Notes under the pieces: generated by a model
The model's input: the letters and a program-made list of their open reading frames with translations, nothing else
Told to the model about the DNA's origin: nothing
The model's database searches: none
Position numbers and translations under genes: made by a program
Shown here: piece after piece, positions 42,180-54,487 of the stretch
How positions within the stretch are numbered: position 1 is the stretch's first letter
How the letters are laid out: every line of letters starts with the position of its first letter
DNA from: Massospora cicadina
Lineage: Eukaryota; Entomophthoromycota; Entomophthoromycetes; Entomophthorales; Entomophthoraceae
Direction of reading: 5' to 3'
Length of the DNA stretch: 64,000 nt
Assembly (NCBI GenBank): GCA_022478985.1
Contig: JAKSZP010012201.1
Coordinates: forward strand, 25,707-89,706

Positions 42180-45100
42180 AAACCTTCACTCTAGGGACGT
42201 TGAATATCGCCGGACTCAAGGCCTCCCTGTCCCAGGCTAGGAAACTGAGTTTTTTACAACACAATTTACCCGTGGAATATCCTGGCCATCCAGGAGTCCC
42301 ACTGTCCACGAGGTTCCGAGGAAACTTGGAAAACAATGCTCCTCCTATCCCTAACCTTTTGGTTGAAGCACTGTGGGGTGCTAATTCAGAAAAGTAATTT
42401 TTTCAAATTCACATCCTCAGAAACATTCCTAAATGGCTGAGTGCTCGTTGTCACCTTCTCATGGGCTGACATAGCGCACGCAATCATCAACATCTATGCC
42501 CCAAATGGTGCACACGAGCGTCAGGAATTTTTCTCATCGGTTAAATCCCTCCTGCTACCCCCTGATTCTTTCCTAGTCAGTGACATGAACTGTTGGCTAA
42601 CCTCACCAATGGACCAGTGGCCTCCCTCACCCCACGCCCCACAGGGTCACATAGAACTACGCATTCTAAAGGCCACCCTTGGGTTAATGAATGCGCTGCT
42701 GCGACATGCCCCACTGCTTGAAAACATGATGTGTCCCCACGCCCACAACAGCCAATTAAGGTCCATGACCCGCATCAACCTTATTCTAATGCCGGCGAAA
42801 TTCCAGCCCCACATCTCCCACTTCAAAACAACAAAAATGGAATTCTCTGACCACTGACTGGTCTCAATAACCTACCACCTACCTGTCACAGTTGCTAAGG
42901 CCCCACATTGGTGCAAAATCTGCCCCCCCGAGCTCACGTCGCCAGGATTTTCCATGTGGGTGGAAGAGGCAACTTTGGCAAAATTGTTTGTTGCACTGTT
43001 TTGCGCGGACCCCATTTCCACATGGGCAACTTTCAAAGAGGACACCATCTGCCACTCTTGCCATCTCTCCTCCAGATGCTCATGAGCCACATCGGCGGTT
43101 ATCTTGCGCACTCTGGCAGAATTGGCACACCTGGAGTCCAACATTCCAGCTACAGGATACAGCCCTGCATGGGACTAGAAGTGGGTGGAGGCAGCCGCCC
43201 ACCTCAATGCACTCGAAAGGCAACACAAACATTGGGTTTGTGTTCAATACAGGGCCACATGCATCACAAAAGGCGACAAGTGCACCACATATTTCTTTAA
43301 AAAAATTTTGCACCACGCCAGAGTGTGGCCTACACACAGGTGTGAAGATCATATAATCCCATTGCAGACACACTGGCTGAAGTGGCAATCGAAATGCAAA
43401 AATATTACTCCAAGTTATACCAAGCTGAACCAATTCAGCCAGCTGAAGTGGCGGAATTTCTCGACTGAGCTCATATCTGCACCATTTTCTGATACCCATA
43501 AATAATGAATTTAATTACTCCAAACGAATTATGAACAGCCATTCGTGGTGCGCCAAACCAAAAATGCCCAGGCCCAGATGGCATTCCATATGAGTTCTAC
43601 AAAAAATATTTCAAATATATATCCCCATTGCTGCTCGCCTCACTTAACCAAAGCCTGTTGGAAACGCGCCTCCTACCAGGAGAACATGAGGCCTTTACTG
43701 TCACACTCTTCAAGAAAGGGGATAAGCTTGACTTAGCCAACTGGCGCCCCATTTCTCTAACAAACACAGACACCAAAATTTTAACAAAAATCATGGCTAA
43801 CCATTTAGGGACTGTAGCATCTACCACCATCTCCCCAGAACAATTTGGTTTCATCCCCAGAAGGTCGATTTGGGATAACGTGCACTCTGTGGCTAATGCA
43901 TGTCAGTCTACAGCCTCTGGGGCACTGGTATTCTTGGACCAACAAAAGGCCTATGATAGAGTAAACTGGGAATACCTAAGGGCCTGCCTCCATCAATTCC
44001 GCCTACCCCCGCTTCATCAACTGGGTGATGCTGCTCACGGAATCTGCAACAATGGCAGTGTGTGGCCCAGGCTTCCTAATGGAAGTAGTCCGCCCTCAAA
44101 GGGGCTTGCGACAAGGGGACCCCTCAGCCCACTCTTATACAACTTCAGCCTTGACCCACTACTGCGAAATGTGAATGCCCAACTCACTGGGGTCCATGTG
44201 CCAGGCCAAACCCCAATCAAGATGATGGCATTTGCAGATGACTGCGTGGTGGGGGTGTCTGATAATAAAGATGCACGCGCGCTTGAAGCCCTCATCCAGG
44301 AATATTCCCGAGTAAACAACGCAGCACTGAACGCCTCCAAAACCGAAATCATCCTCTTTGGTCAGTTTCAGAACTGCTGGGCCCCAGCAATTAGTTCCCA
44401 ACTTGGCCCATCTGCTCGCCCTCGTCCACGCCTTACTAACTCAACACACACCGTTCCACTGGTGCTCCCCTTCATGCCACGTCCTACCATAGGACCGGTG
44501 CGCCATCTGGGCGTGTGGATGGAGGCAGGCGGATACGCGTCAGCAGTAATGGAGTGCCGTATACTGGACAACGTGATGAAGCGAATCGCCTCTCTCAGAG
44601 CCCACCCTACTACCCTTACTGGCAGGGTTGTGCTAGCCAACTCTATGCTCCTATCCAAAGTCTGGTTCAGAGCCCACGCCATCCCCTTCTCCCCAAGCTT
44701 CTTCAAATCCCTGTATGCCTTGCTGCAAGGATGGCTTTGGTCAGGCCGCCCTCCACCAGTATGGCTAGAGGTCATGTTTGGCCCTCATCATCAAGGTGGC
44801 ATGGGCTTGCTTGACTTCAAAGCCCATGCTGCCAAGATCCTGGGCACCTGGATCGTGGCCGTCACCGCTCCTACACTACCATCCCAACACTGGTCCTGCG
44901 CGGCCCGCTCCAACTTCTCCCAAGCCTTGGGCCTCAACAATCCATCAAACCCCCACTCCCTGATGAAATACCTCGCATCACACACATCGGCCACAGGTCC
45001 TCATGGGACTAAAACCCACTACAAACGAATCCTACTTTCCATGCAAAGCGCAGAGTGGAGAATTCATACTAGCGGACATACAACCTGAAGAGGCCGCCCC

Positions 45101-45728
45101 TCTCCTCAGTTCACACAAGAGGTACAGGGGCTACCCATCCATGATGGCGTGATCCCCATTCGGCCCCATGTCCTATCCAGGGTGGACTACCTGGACATGA
45201 TGGACATCCCTTATTCCATTGAAACCCAAAAAAATATCTGGAAATACGCACACCATCCTCTGTTGCAGCCTCAAGTCCGCTCCCATGTGTGGCCAGTATG
45301 GAACGCTGTTCCACCGCCTGGAGAAGTGCCCCACCTCTAAAGTGATATGGCGCGAAGTTCAACGTCTGCTGGTCCAGGATCAAACGCATCCCTTCAGTCT
45401 GTCAAGAGATATGTTTGCTCTATCAATGGCCTCCTCCCTTCCACCCTCCCTCCATGCTCTGGTGGTTGCAATCGCCATGTGGACCATCCACACGATCATC
45501 TTAGATGCCATCGCAGACTCCACCCCCACCCTCCCAGAAACTGTCCACAGATTCTGGTCTCGTTTGGTGGACCACTTTCAAGCATGGATGTTTGGATACC
45601 TCCCACTGCATTGCCGACAGCTGGTCTCCTCCTGGTTCCCAGTCTGGTTCATCAAAGCAGACCCCTTCCTCCACACGTGCTCAATAGTGGCTACGGCCCC
45701 TTCACACGTTCCCTCCCCTTCCCCATAA
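42180..45728 (+). pseudogene. LINE2a ORF2 (endonuclease, reverse transcriptase, finger)
   Basis: Endonuclease blocks: LNIAGLKASLSQARKLSFL (42200), INIYAPNGAHERQEF (42488), VSDMNCWL and MEFSDH (42840), with stops and a shift near 42290. The reverse transcriptase is open for 486 codons (43628-45088): NWRPISLTNTDTKILTKIM, QFGFIPRRSIWDNVHSV, VFLDQQKAYDRVNWEYL, RGPLSPLLYNFSLDPLL and MAFADDCVVGV with FADD at 44231-44242. The Gly-Asp of RQGDPLSP is lost (RGPLSP). The C-terminal part (45219-45728) has a Cys/His segment CGQYGTLFHRLEKCP, then VAIAMWTIH, matching LINE1. Encodes endonuclease/reverse transcriptase for target-primed insertion. Confidence 0.82.
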
Positions 45729-45871
45729 GTGGCGTTCTCGCTGGCAACAAGAGATAGCATCGCTTCTCTGGGGTGCCTCCCCTGGTACTAAGTTTGTCTT
45801 TCCTGAGTCATATTTGGAAGTGCCCATCCCATGGTCGGCCTTCCCCACAATAAATTTGAAAACAATGTCCC

Positions 45872-48497
45872 ACGCACAGGGTACAGCCCTGGATGGGGTC
45901 GCAGATGGGCGGAGGTTTCTGCTAGGCTAAACACCCTGATATGCAAACACCAACACCGAGTTGGGGTTAAATACAGAGAAAACATATAAGATGGAGAAAC
46001 TTGCTCGAGCTATTTTTCTGTCAATTCCAAGCCCAGAAAAATATGACAGCTTGCACACAGGTCCAATAACTGGACAAATCCATAGCAGAAACACCCAAAG
46101 AAGTTGAAACTGAAGTTCACATGTTTTATATGAATTTATATAAATCTGAACCAGTCAAACTAGAAAAAAATCAAAAATCTCTCGCAAGTGCACATATTGA
46201 CACCATGGTTCAAAATAACAATTTAATTAACCTAATATCACATAAGGAATTATAGGAAGTCATATGCAGTGCACCAAGAGGGAAATGCCCTGGAACTGAT
46301 GGGATTCCCTGTAAATTATATATAAAATAATTTACTAACAGTTCTAATATCCTTTTAGCCTCCATGAACAAGTGTATTATGGAAACATGCCTCCTACCTG
46401 GATACAAAGAAGATTACACTTTCACCTTATTCAAAAAAGGAGACATACTAAACCTATCCAACTGGCGCCCAATCTCCCTAACCAACACAGACACAAAACT
46501 AATTACAAAAGTCATGGCCAAACGACTAGGAGAAATTGCAACTGACGCAATATCCCCATCACAATATGGATTTGTTCCAAAAAGATCCATATGGGACAAT
46601 ATCCACAAAGTTGCAAATGTCTGCCAGTCCAAAACCTCTGGAGCGCTTGTCTTCTTAGACCAACAGAAGGCATACAGCAGGGTGAACTGGACCTATCTCA
46701 GGGTCTGCCTTCAAAAATTCAAACTCCTAAATAGATTTATAAACTGGGTTATGTTGTTCACAGAGTCAGCCACCATGACTGTGCGTGGAGCAGGCTTCTT
46801 AACTAACCCAGTCATCCTACAGAGAGGACTCAAACATGGAGACCCTTTAAGCCCTCCACTTTACAATTTTAGTTTGGGTCCTCTAATCCGGAATACAAAT
46901 ACACTTCTCAATGGAATCAATGTCAAGGGCCAACCACCAGTCAAAATGATGGTCTTCGCTGATGACTGTGTGGTGGTAATATCTAACAATCAGGATGTTT
47001 GCAGAATTGAGAAGGTAATACAAGAACATTCAGCCATAAGCAACGCATCACTTAACACTGAGAAAACGGAAATCAAACTCCTGGGGAAATATCAGACCCA
47101 TTGGACGCCATCTACCCTGGGCCAACAAACTAATACAACATCAAGACTCCTCACCAGACATTGGAGGCGAAAATCAGCAATAACCCCACTGAAACTTCCC
47201 TTAACCACCAAGCTGACAGCTGGACCTGTCCGTCACTTGTAGGTATGGTTGTAAAAAGGAGGCTACGCCAACTCCATGATGGAAAATCAACTTCTAGATA
47301 AAATAACAAAAAGCATTTCCTCCTTACATGGACATCAAACAGGTCTAACAGGAAGGGTCATGGTATCCAACTCTATGATTCTATCAATCATATGGTTTAT
47401 GTCCCATGTAATTGCTTTCTCACCAGCCTTCTTTAATACAATTCACGCCTTATTACAAGGATGGCTTTGGTCCAACCACAACCCCCCTGTACGCCTCGAA
47501 ACCCTATTTGGCTCTTGAAGGAATGGAGGTATGGGGCTTACTAATTATGTAAAGCAAGCGACCCATATACTAGGATCATGGATAGCTCAGGTGACTAGCC
47601 CAGATCTTCCAGATATACATTGGGCCAGAACAGCAAGGTATAACATTACATGAGCACTCCAATTAAGAAACTCATATCACCCAAAAACATTAATCAAGTA
47701 TCTGGCGTCCCATCCTACAGCTGCAGGACCACATGGCACTCCTGCACATTTCAAACGAATACTTCTATCCATGAGAAGAGCATAGTGGAAGATCCACATA
47801 TGTGACCAAACCAGTCACCGAGGACGCCCAAGGCTAACTCACAGACAGGAAATTAATGGTCAAATAGTCACAGATAACTTAATATGTAGAAATCCGTGTA
47901 CCATAGCCAGGATTGATTACCTGGACCATATGGATATACCATACAACCTGGAGACCCAAAGAAGAATATGGAGATACACACATTACCTACTACTTCAACT
48001 CAGGATAAGAGCACATGTGTGGAGATGCATGAGGAGAGTATAACGCACATCAGAACGGTCAAATGCTGCCCATTCCTCATGTACAATATGTGGTCAGTAT
48101 GGAAGCCTAGCACACCGTTTAGAACAATTTTCCAACATCAGTGGCTTTATGGAAAGAGGTCATGCGCCTATTCCACCAAGAAAGTGGACAACCATTCATT
48201 CTAGCTAGGAACATGTTCACTCTAAACATGGATTCGCCTATCCACCCATCCCTCCGGGCATTAATAGTAGCAATAGCACTATGGATGATCCATATGCTAG
48301 TATTGGAATCGTTTACAGGAGCAACGCCTACAATCCAAGAAACAATCAGTTGTTTACACTGCCATATATTGGAACATTTCCAAGCATGGTTGTTTGGAAA
48401 CATGACCCCACGTAACAGAAGGACAATCAATACATGGTTCCCCATATGGTTCCTAAAGATTAATTCTTTCCTTCACCCATGCTGCATCCAAGAATAA
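45872..48497 (+). pseudogene. LINE2b ORF2, reverse transcriptase part
   Basis: Continuation after LINE2a. It starts in the pre-RT region; reverse transcriptase frame 46364-47242 contains NWRPISLTNTDTKLITKVM, QYGFVPKRSIWDNIHKV, VFLDQQKAYSRVNWTYL (Asp of AYDRV now Ser), QRGLKHGDPLSPPLYNFSL and FADDCVV with FADD at 46955-46966. Later pieces reach LIVAIALWMIHMLVLE and end at 48497. Many stops. Confidence 0.78.
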
Positions 48498-48659
48498 GCC
48501 AGCATAACCCCCCCTTACCGTCCTAAACTTGGTAGTCCTGGAGACAACAAGAGGGGCCTCGAACCCTCTGGGGTGTCTTTTAATTTCTCACAGTTTATTA
48601 GTTTATCCCCACTATCTCGGAAGTACTTGTCCCCTGGTTGACCTTCCCCAAATAAATAT

Positions 48660-49440
48660 AGAGTTTATAACGTCAGAAACAGGCTTTTATGCGCTTTAGT
48701 CTGCAAGAAGGAGGATCAATTAATTCTTTTGTTGAGCGCTTCTATAATAAAGCTCATCCTCTGTTGTTTGCCCAAATGCTCCCTCTCAGTGATGCAATTG
48801 TGGCTATTTTTGGCTGGCTTGGCATCTCATTCCTCTTTGGCGATGCATCTCTCTTCCATAAAGCGCACTTTTAAGAATGTAAGAGATATCAAGGAGGCCT
48901 TGCTAGGAGTGGCTGATATCTATGAACTTGACACCACACAAGGATCTCTGAGGCAAGCATCTACGCCAAACCATTTAGCCTCTACTATGGCTTAATTTCA
49001 TCTAGAAACCTGCCCCTGCGGAATTGCCATCTCAAAATGCTACTTCTTCTCATAAGAAAATCAAATGGTAATGGCTGTGATGGGGCAGTGCTCCCCTTCA
49101 TCTTCAGATCAAGATACTCAGTTGGTGAAATCAGTCATCCCTTTGCCTGGCCCATCCTTTTCTTCAGAGCAGCCTGCTCCAGTGGTTCAAAACCTGCTTA
49201 TAAGCCTAAACCCTTTTCTCAGGTGCCAATCACCCCCACTACCAATGGGGTGAATTACCAGGTCAAAAAGGCTAAACCGTCTGTTTCACAAAGCACACAG
49301 CCACTGAGCGACCCAAAGCTAGAAAAGTTAAATCATCCACCTCCATATACTATCCCTCTCATTTTCTCCTACCCATTTGAGCTCAAAACATGTAGCCATG
49401 AGGCAGCCCAAACCCCCTGTATTAAAGGCTAAATGTAGAG
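48660..49440 (+). pseudogene. Element B gag, C-terminal part
   Basis: Resumes after LINE2b with RFSLQEGGSINSFVERFYNKAHPLLFAQ (48690-48773), homologous to FYHEAQ capsid regions of A and D. The remaining frames to 49440 are shifted. No zinc knuckle can be read clearly. Confidence 0.65.
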
Positions 49441-50740
49441 CTGTAACTATCACAGCGTCATCTTTAAAAAGTTACACAAGTAGCTGAGCGCCCCCAAGAT
49501 CTCCCCTGTACAAGGGAATCCCTGACTTAACCCCCAACCAATGGAGTCATTGGTGTTCATTAATGATACCTCTGATGACGAATCTGAAGGGGGTTGTGAA
49601 GATGTCGGTCACTATGTTCTAGGAGTCCCAAGTGAAGTGGAGGTACATGACCAATTAAGCCCAAAAAAAGTGGTTGGGCTAGAATACACCGCCAAACACA
49701 CCTTTATCAGGTGCTGAGAGGTCTGGAGGTTATCAGTACCACCAGCGATGCTGACTAGCTCATTGCCACAATGATTCTATCCACTCAGAGTGTGTATACA
49801 CTGCAGTCTATCCAGGTTAATTTCCCTGAAACTGCTAAAAACATTTCTTCTACACTCCAGCTGAAGGAGGACCTCGCTTTTTACCCTAACTTGGGTGGAA
49901 TTTCTAACAAAGGTGAAGGTTGTTGTCAGCAGAGTATGAGCCATTGATATCCTTGACACTGGATCCTCTGTGAACGTTGTATCATCAAGGCTTATGAAAA
50001 AAATTAAGCTGGCATCTAACCTTGACTATACTCAGGAGTTTGGCACTGTAGGTCCGGGCAAACTCGCGCTATTGGGGCTTACTCATCTTTACCCATCCAA
50101 TTTGGCTACTCCTCCTCTCAGCCCCTGCGGTGGCATTAGCCAATAACACCTATGACATGCTCATTGGTACCCAGTTTATACTTGAGTATGACATGATTAT
50201 CAATCTGAAGCAGGGATATCTCTCCCTGCTTAACTACGAGGTTCCACTGATTCTAGACCATAATGAGATTAATAAAAAGGAATACGCTTTCACTGTTGAG
50301 TATCCTTTTTCCACCTTAACATTACACTATACAATGGCAGGTCAGAATACCAAGATGCTGCCTGAATTGGTAGACGCTCTTGAGGGAATTCCATTTTTTC
50401 ATCTGAAGAGGTGTTATTAAAGCGGGTGAACAAAGGGTGATGGATACCAGGATTACCCTGAAAATCCCCCACAACTGCCTGCTGCACATAACTAGCATTG
50501 ATGGAATCAGTCCCTTAGAACCTTGAGTATTACCAGGCACCCTAGAACCAGCATACCAACGCCATATAAGTATTCTACTGGGTAATCTTAACAGTAAGGA
50601 CATGGTCATAAAGAAACACCAGTAGATTGGGAAAGGTCTGTTGATACCTTTTAAGAAAATTATCCAGGTCAACTGTATTGGGTCTATGTCATATATGGGC
50701 CTACCAGCTGACAAATCATTATGTACATTGCCAGACGTTC
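49441..50740 (+). pseudogene. Element B protease region
   Basis: Active site ILDTGSSVNVVSSRLMKK with an intact Asp-Thr-Gly at 49956-49964. About 60 codons later TYDMLIGTQFILEYDMIINL (50150-50209) corresponds to the second conserved block of gypsy proteases. The upstream region 49441-49900 is an acidic linker without motifs. Confidence 0.7.
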
Positions 50741-52145
50741 ATATCTCCGAGGAGCTAACCCAAGCAGAGCTTAATAAAGTTCATAGTTTATTGGAGCCCT
50801 ACAGCGACATATTCTCTAAATCTGAGACCGACTATGGTCATTGAAGGGTTGGAGTCAAACTATCGATGTTGGGGATGCTAGTCCCATCTTATAAAAATCT
50901 TATTGTAAATCAAAATTCAAGGAGTAACAGATGAGGGCTTATCTCAAACAGCTGCTAGACGCTGGCTATTGGTACCTTTACAAAGCCCCTGGTCATCCCC
51001 TCTCCTCCTTATAAAAAAGAAAAATGGTGGTTATTGGGTTGTGATAGACTACTGACAGCTAAACAAACTCACTAATAAGGATAGCTATCCCATCCCTTGT
51101 ATTGATGATGCTCTAGCACAGCTCTCTGGAACTAATTTCTTTTTGCCATGGACTTAGCTAGCAGATATTGGCAGATGGGCCTCTCTCCCCCAAGATCAGG
51201 AGAAATGCGCTCTAATTTGCAGTGAGGGTCTATTCCAACCCATCCAATTACCTCAGGGGTTGTGCAACGCTTTTGTCACTTTCCAGAAAGCCATGTATCA
51301 CATCTCACAGGAACTCAAGTTAAGTTGTGTCATTGTCTAACTTGATTCCATTAATGTGTTTTCTAAGACTTTTAATAATCACCTTAATCACCTAAAAGAA
51401 GTATTTTAACGCTTACGTCAGTCCAACCTTAAATTAAAAACCTTCAAGGCTCTTTTTTCCATAAAAGTTAGATTTTCTTGGACACGCCATCTTACATGAT
51501 GGGATTCAATCCCTCCAAGACAAGGTTGAGGCTATATTTAAAATGCCTGCTCCTAAAACCCTAAGCGATATCCAGGTACCTTGGGTAGGATGGGGTATTG
51601 CCACCAATTTATCCCTAAGTTCGCTCAGCTGAGTGAGCCTCTTGTATGGCTTTTGGTGAAGAACGTCCCTTTTCATTGGGGAGAGAAACAAAAAGTCGCC
51701 TTTGAGACGCTAAAACAGTTGTTACAAAAGCGCCCTATCCTGCACCATCCTGATTATAATAAACCTTTCCTTTTGTTTACCAATGCCTCTGACTATGCTG
51801 TTGGGGCAATTCTGGCGCAGTTGGATGATAATGGTGTGGATCACCATGTTTCCTGTTTCAGCAAAACGTTATCCAAGGCTGAACGCAATTACAGTGTCAC
51901 TGAAAGAGTGCCTTGTGGTCCCAATGGTTGTATAATATTACCGCCCTTTTTTATATGGAACTTTCTTCACTGTGGTCACTGACCATGCCTCCCTGACGTG
52001 GTTACAAAATATGTGGGATCTTATTGGGCGGTTGGCTCGCTGGGCCTTAAGGCTCCAACACTATGAGATGAAGTTTGAGCACCGAGCTGAAACCTGTCAT
52101 ATGAATGTTGATGGCCTAACTTGGCTGCCTATCATTTTACCTGGA
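50741..52145 (+). pseudogene. Element B reverse transcriptase and RNase H
   Basis: Blocks: SPLLLIKKKNGGYWVVIDY (50998-51054) followed by a TGA (CGA to TGA) in place of the Arg of DYRQLN at 51053-51055. SREYWQMG-like and EGLFQPIQLPQGLCNAFVTFQ follow. The catalytic box YLDD has become stop-Leu-Asp-Ser near 51336-51350. RNase H: FTNASDYAVGAILAQLDDNG (51778-51837), RNYSVTE, VVTDHASLTWL and ADGLTWLP at 52110. Several shifts are present. Confidence 0.78.
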
Positions 52146-53370
52146 TAATAGTGAAGCAGAGAGGATGCATGACCTCCTTATGACCCCTGACGCCTGGGAA
52201 GATGAGGATGAACCCATCCGGAAAATGTTAGCCTGACACTCCCACAACACCAAGGTGTAAAGTGGGAAGTTGTATAAAAAAAATAGGGATGAATTGGTTG
52301 CCTTATCTCCGACCTTCAGAGTGAGTTCACATGATCATGGAGGTCCATTTTATGCTGGGGCACAGTGGAGTGCGTAAAACCTATGAGTGGGTGAAGGATT
52401 AGTATTATTGGGAAGGAATTATGGAGTCCATCATTGAAGTGTTGGATGCCTGCCTAATCTGTAAGTTGCAATCCAGCTACAAACTTTAGAATCAATACCA
52501 ACCCACCACGCCTCAACAGGCGTTTCATACTATAAGCTTGTATGTGGTAGGACCGCTACCTCAGACTACCAGCGGGAATTGCTATATCCTAGTAGGCATT
52601 GATCACTTCACCAAATGAATTGAATCTGTTGCCCTTCCTTCCCAGACCACAGAAGGCTACTACCACTTTTCTACATCAACATATTTTTACCTGGCATGGT
52701 TGTCCCCAGGTCCTACTGTGTGACAACGAGAAGAACTTTGCCTCACGGGTGTTAAGCTATTGGCTACTTCTATGGGGACGCAGCAACTTTTCTCAGACCC
52801 CTACAATCACTCCACGAATTGTACTGTAGAAAAAGCAAATGGAACCCTGGTTTCTATATTACAAAGGATGGTCAGCTCAGATCCCCTCCATTGGGATCAA
52901 TTCTTACCTAGTGCCCTCATAGCCTTCATATCAGCTACTATAAAATCCTTAAAATGTCTCCCTTCCATGTATTTTATTGTCAGAAACTAGTAGTACCAGC
53001 CCTGATAGCAAAAGGTGTCTTCTCAGGTAAGACAGAGGACCTGATAAAGCCTTGAAAAGATTGTCACAACGCATTATCCAGCTGCAGTCTGAAGTCATGA
53101 CTAACTTAGCTAAAATGGTAATAAAAGAAGCGGTAGCTACAAATGAGCATAGTAAGCCCCTCCCTTACTTTCAAGTGTAGGACTTGGTATTGTATTACCA
53201 CAACTGTATCACTCCCAGAAGTGAGAAAATTGGTTCTATTTGGGAAGGCCCTTTTGTAGTCACTTACATGCGAGGAGAGGAGTACTCCATTAAGTCCCTG
53301 GCTACTGGAGTTACAATCAACCGAGTCCATGTCCAGTTCTTGCACCCTTATTCACCCCCAAACTCTCTTG
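52146..53370 (+). pseudogene. Element B integrase
   Basis: Zinc-binding region near 52350-52480 (GHSGVRKTYEWV). The core: VVGPLPQTTSGN, LVGIDHFTKW with a stop for Trp, VLLCDNEKNFAS (52711-52746). C-terminal GPY/F-type module RSEKIGSIWEGPFVVTY and the tail TINRVHVQFLHPYSPP, followed by LEGGNV at the polypurine tract (53371-53380). No chromodomain. Confidence 0.75.
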
Positions 53371-53380
53371 AAGGGGGTAA

Positions 53381-54072
53381 TGTCGGACAATTACAAGTCT
53401 GATTATCTAATAAGAGTGTATGGGTTTTAAATAAGGATGGAAAGTAGATGAAATCAGCTAAAAGACCCTGGCTAATTCTCAGTTGACCCTCTCAAATTGG
53501 GGTAACCCTTCTAACAATACTCAGGCAAACAAATTAATTTTGGGCAGTCAGATTGTACTGAACCATCAGCCAAATTTGGGGAGTTCATTGGAGACTCCTC
53601 CCCCAACCTCTTCTAGTCTAGTACAGGTTATCTTATGGAACTGGCCCCTTTTATAGGGTTAGAGGGGGTTCACCAAGTGAAAAAAATTTGCAGCCCATTG
53701 ATTGGGCCAAATATATAAAAACATTACCTCACAGACTAGTCCTTCCTGCTCCTGACCCTTGATCAGCCATTATGCTCAAATGAAGCGAGTACAAAAGATC
53801 TGATAGGCTGCTAGATCATATTTCCTAATATAGAATTTACTAAGCCATCCAAATTTTATACCTCGATGCTATAAATAATAATTATTGATTTATCAAGAGG
53901 ATTTCTCTTTAACCCCCATGTGGAGATTAATAAAAGTATATAAAACTAAACCTCTTTAGTATCTATTAGTTTTAGTTATTTTCCTATAAGTGGTGATAAA
54001 GTCCCTCAATTACATTGTTGTATTTGAGGTAAAACGCACCAGCGAGCCTTTTCCCAACCAAAAATCCAACAA
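53381..54072 (+). repeat. Right LTR of element B
   Basis: 692 bp, TGTCGGACAATTACAAG to AAAAATCCAACA, preceded by polypurine tract AAGGGGGTAA. It is similar to the left LTR throughout, with scattered substitutions and small indels. It is followed by the target duplicate aatgg (54073-54077). Confidence 0.9.
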
Positions 54073-54487
54073 ATGGCTCATTTCATTTGGCGCTCCCTCC
54101 CCACTGGAAACAGCACACGGTTTTCCATGCCTCCCAGCTTTCTCCATTTACCAGTACCCCACCCAAGGATCCTGAACCTGTCATTTTGGAGGAGTCAGTC
54201 AAATCTGAGGTGGACGCAATTTTGGCATCACGCTGGTCCCACCACTTTGTTCATTACCTGGTGGCTTGGATGGATTTTCCTTTGTGATAAACAGCTGGGT
54301 CAGTGCTCATGATTGTGCCAACTGTCACAAGTTGGAGGAAGCATTCCGTATGGCACACCCCAAAGCCCCTCGCCCTCCTCCTAAGGTCGCTGGAACTATG
54401 GCCATCAAATGGTAAGGCCTACAAAGCTATTGCACTGGCTCAGTTCCCAGCGGTGGTGCTTCACCCCCTTCCTAAAGGGAAGGGTAA
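54073..54487 (+). pseudogene. Element C integrase C-terminus with chromodomain
   Basis: Resumes C after element B: FHASQLSPFTSTPPK (54116-54160), then the chromodomain core PVILEESVKSEVDAILASRW and FVHYLVAWMDFP (54175-54287). This matches the P-E-x-I-L-x-x-R ... YLVKWxGYP pattern of chromoviral integrases, which directs insertion by binding chromatin. The frame ends in stops before the polypurine tract AAAGGGAAGGGTAA (54474-54487). Confidence 0.8.

Larger units (their letters stand above)
40661..45857 (+). mobile_element. LINE2a, younger copy nested in LINE2b
   Basis: About 5.2 kb non-LTR element of the same family as its host. It is flanked by gaaaacaatgtccc at 40644-40657 and 45858-45871. 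Joining the outer flanks keeps the LINE2b ORF2 in a sensible reading (NNVP then TGYSPGW), the same order as in LINE2a itself near 43130-43180. It begins TTTTCTTTCTTG and ends CCTTCCCCACAATAAATTT, again directly after an AATAAA motif with no A-run. It is the best preserved LINE here. Confidence 0.88.
38188..48659 (+). mobile_element. LINE2b, older copy, interrupted by LINE2a
   Basis: Non-LTR element in the gag of B, flanked by agagcttataaagcaag (38171-38187) and agagtttataacgtcag (48660-48676), an imperfect 17-bp duplication. It starts CTTTTCTCTCTG and ends CCTTCCCCAAATAAATATA without an A-run. Without LINE2a it is about 5.2 kb and aligns along its length with LINE2a. Both frames are decayed, more so than in LINE2a. 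Confidence 0.85.
37075..54072 (+). mobile_element. Gypsy element B, inserted in C and interrupted by LINE2b
   Basis: LTRs at 37075-37755 and 53381-54072. The ends of the right copy (TGTCGGA...TCCAACA) form a short inverted repeat. The target duplication aatgg is at 37070-37074 and 54073-54077, inside the integrase/chromodomain linker of C. Gag is split by LINE2b; protease, reverse transcriptase, RNase H and integrase follow at 49900-53370. The end of the integrase and the primer site tie it to D, E, F and G, not to C. Confidence 0.92.

Noticed and set aside
43628..45088. 486-codon open frame as a possible host gene
   Set aside because: It contains the reverse-transcriptase blocks and FADD box of LINE2a and is bounded by LINE2a.
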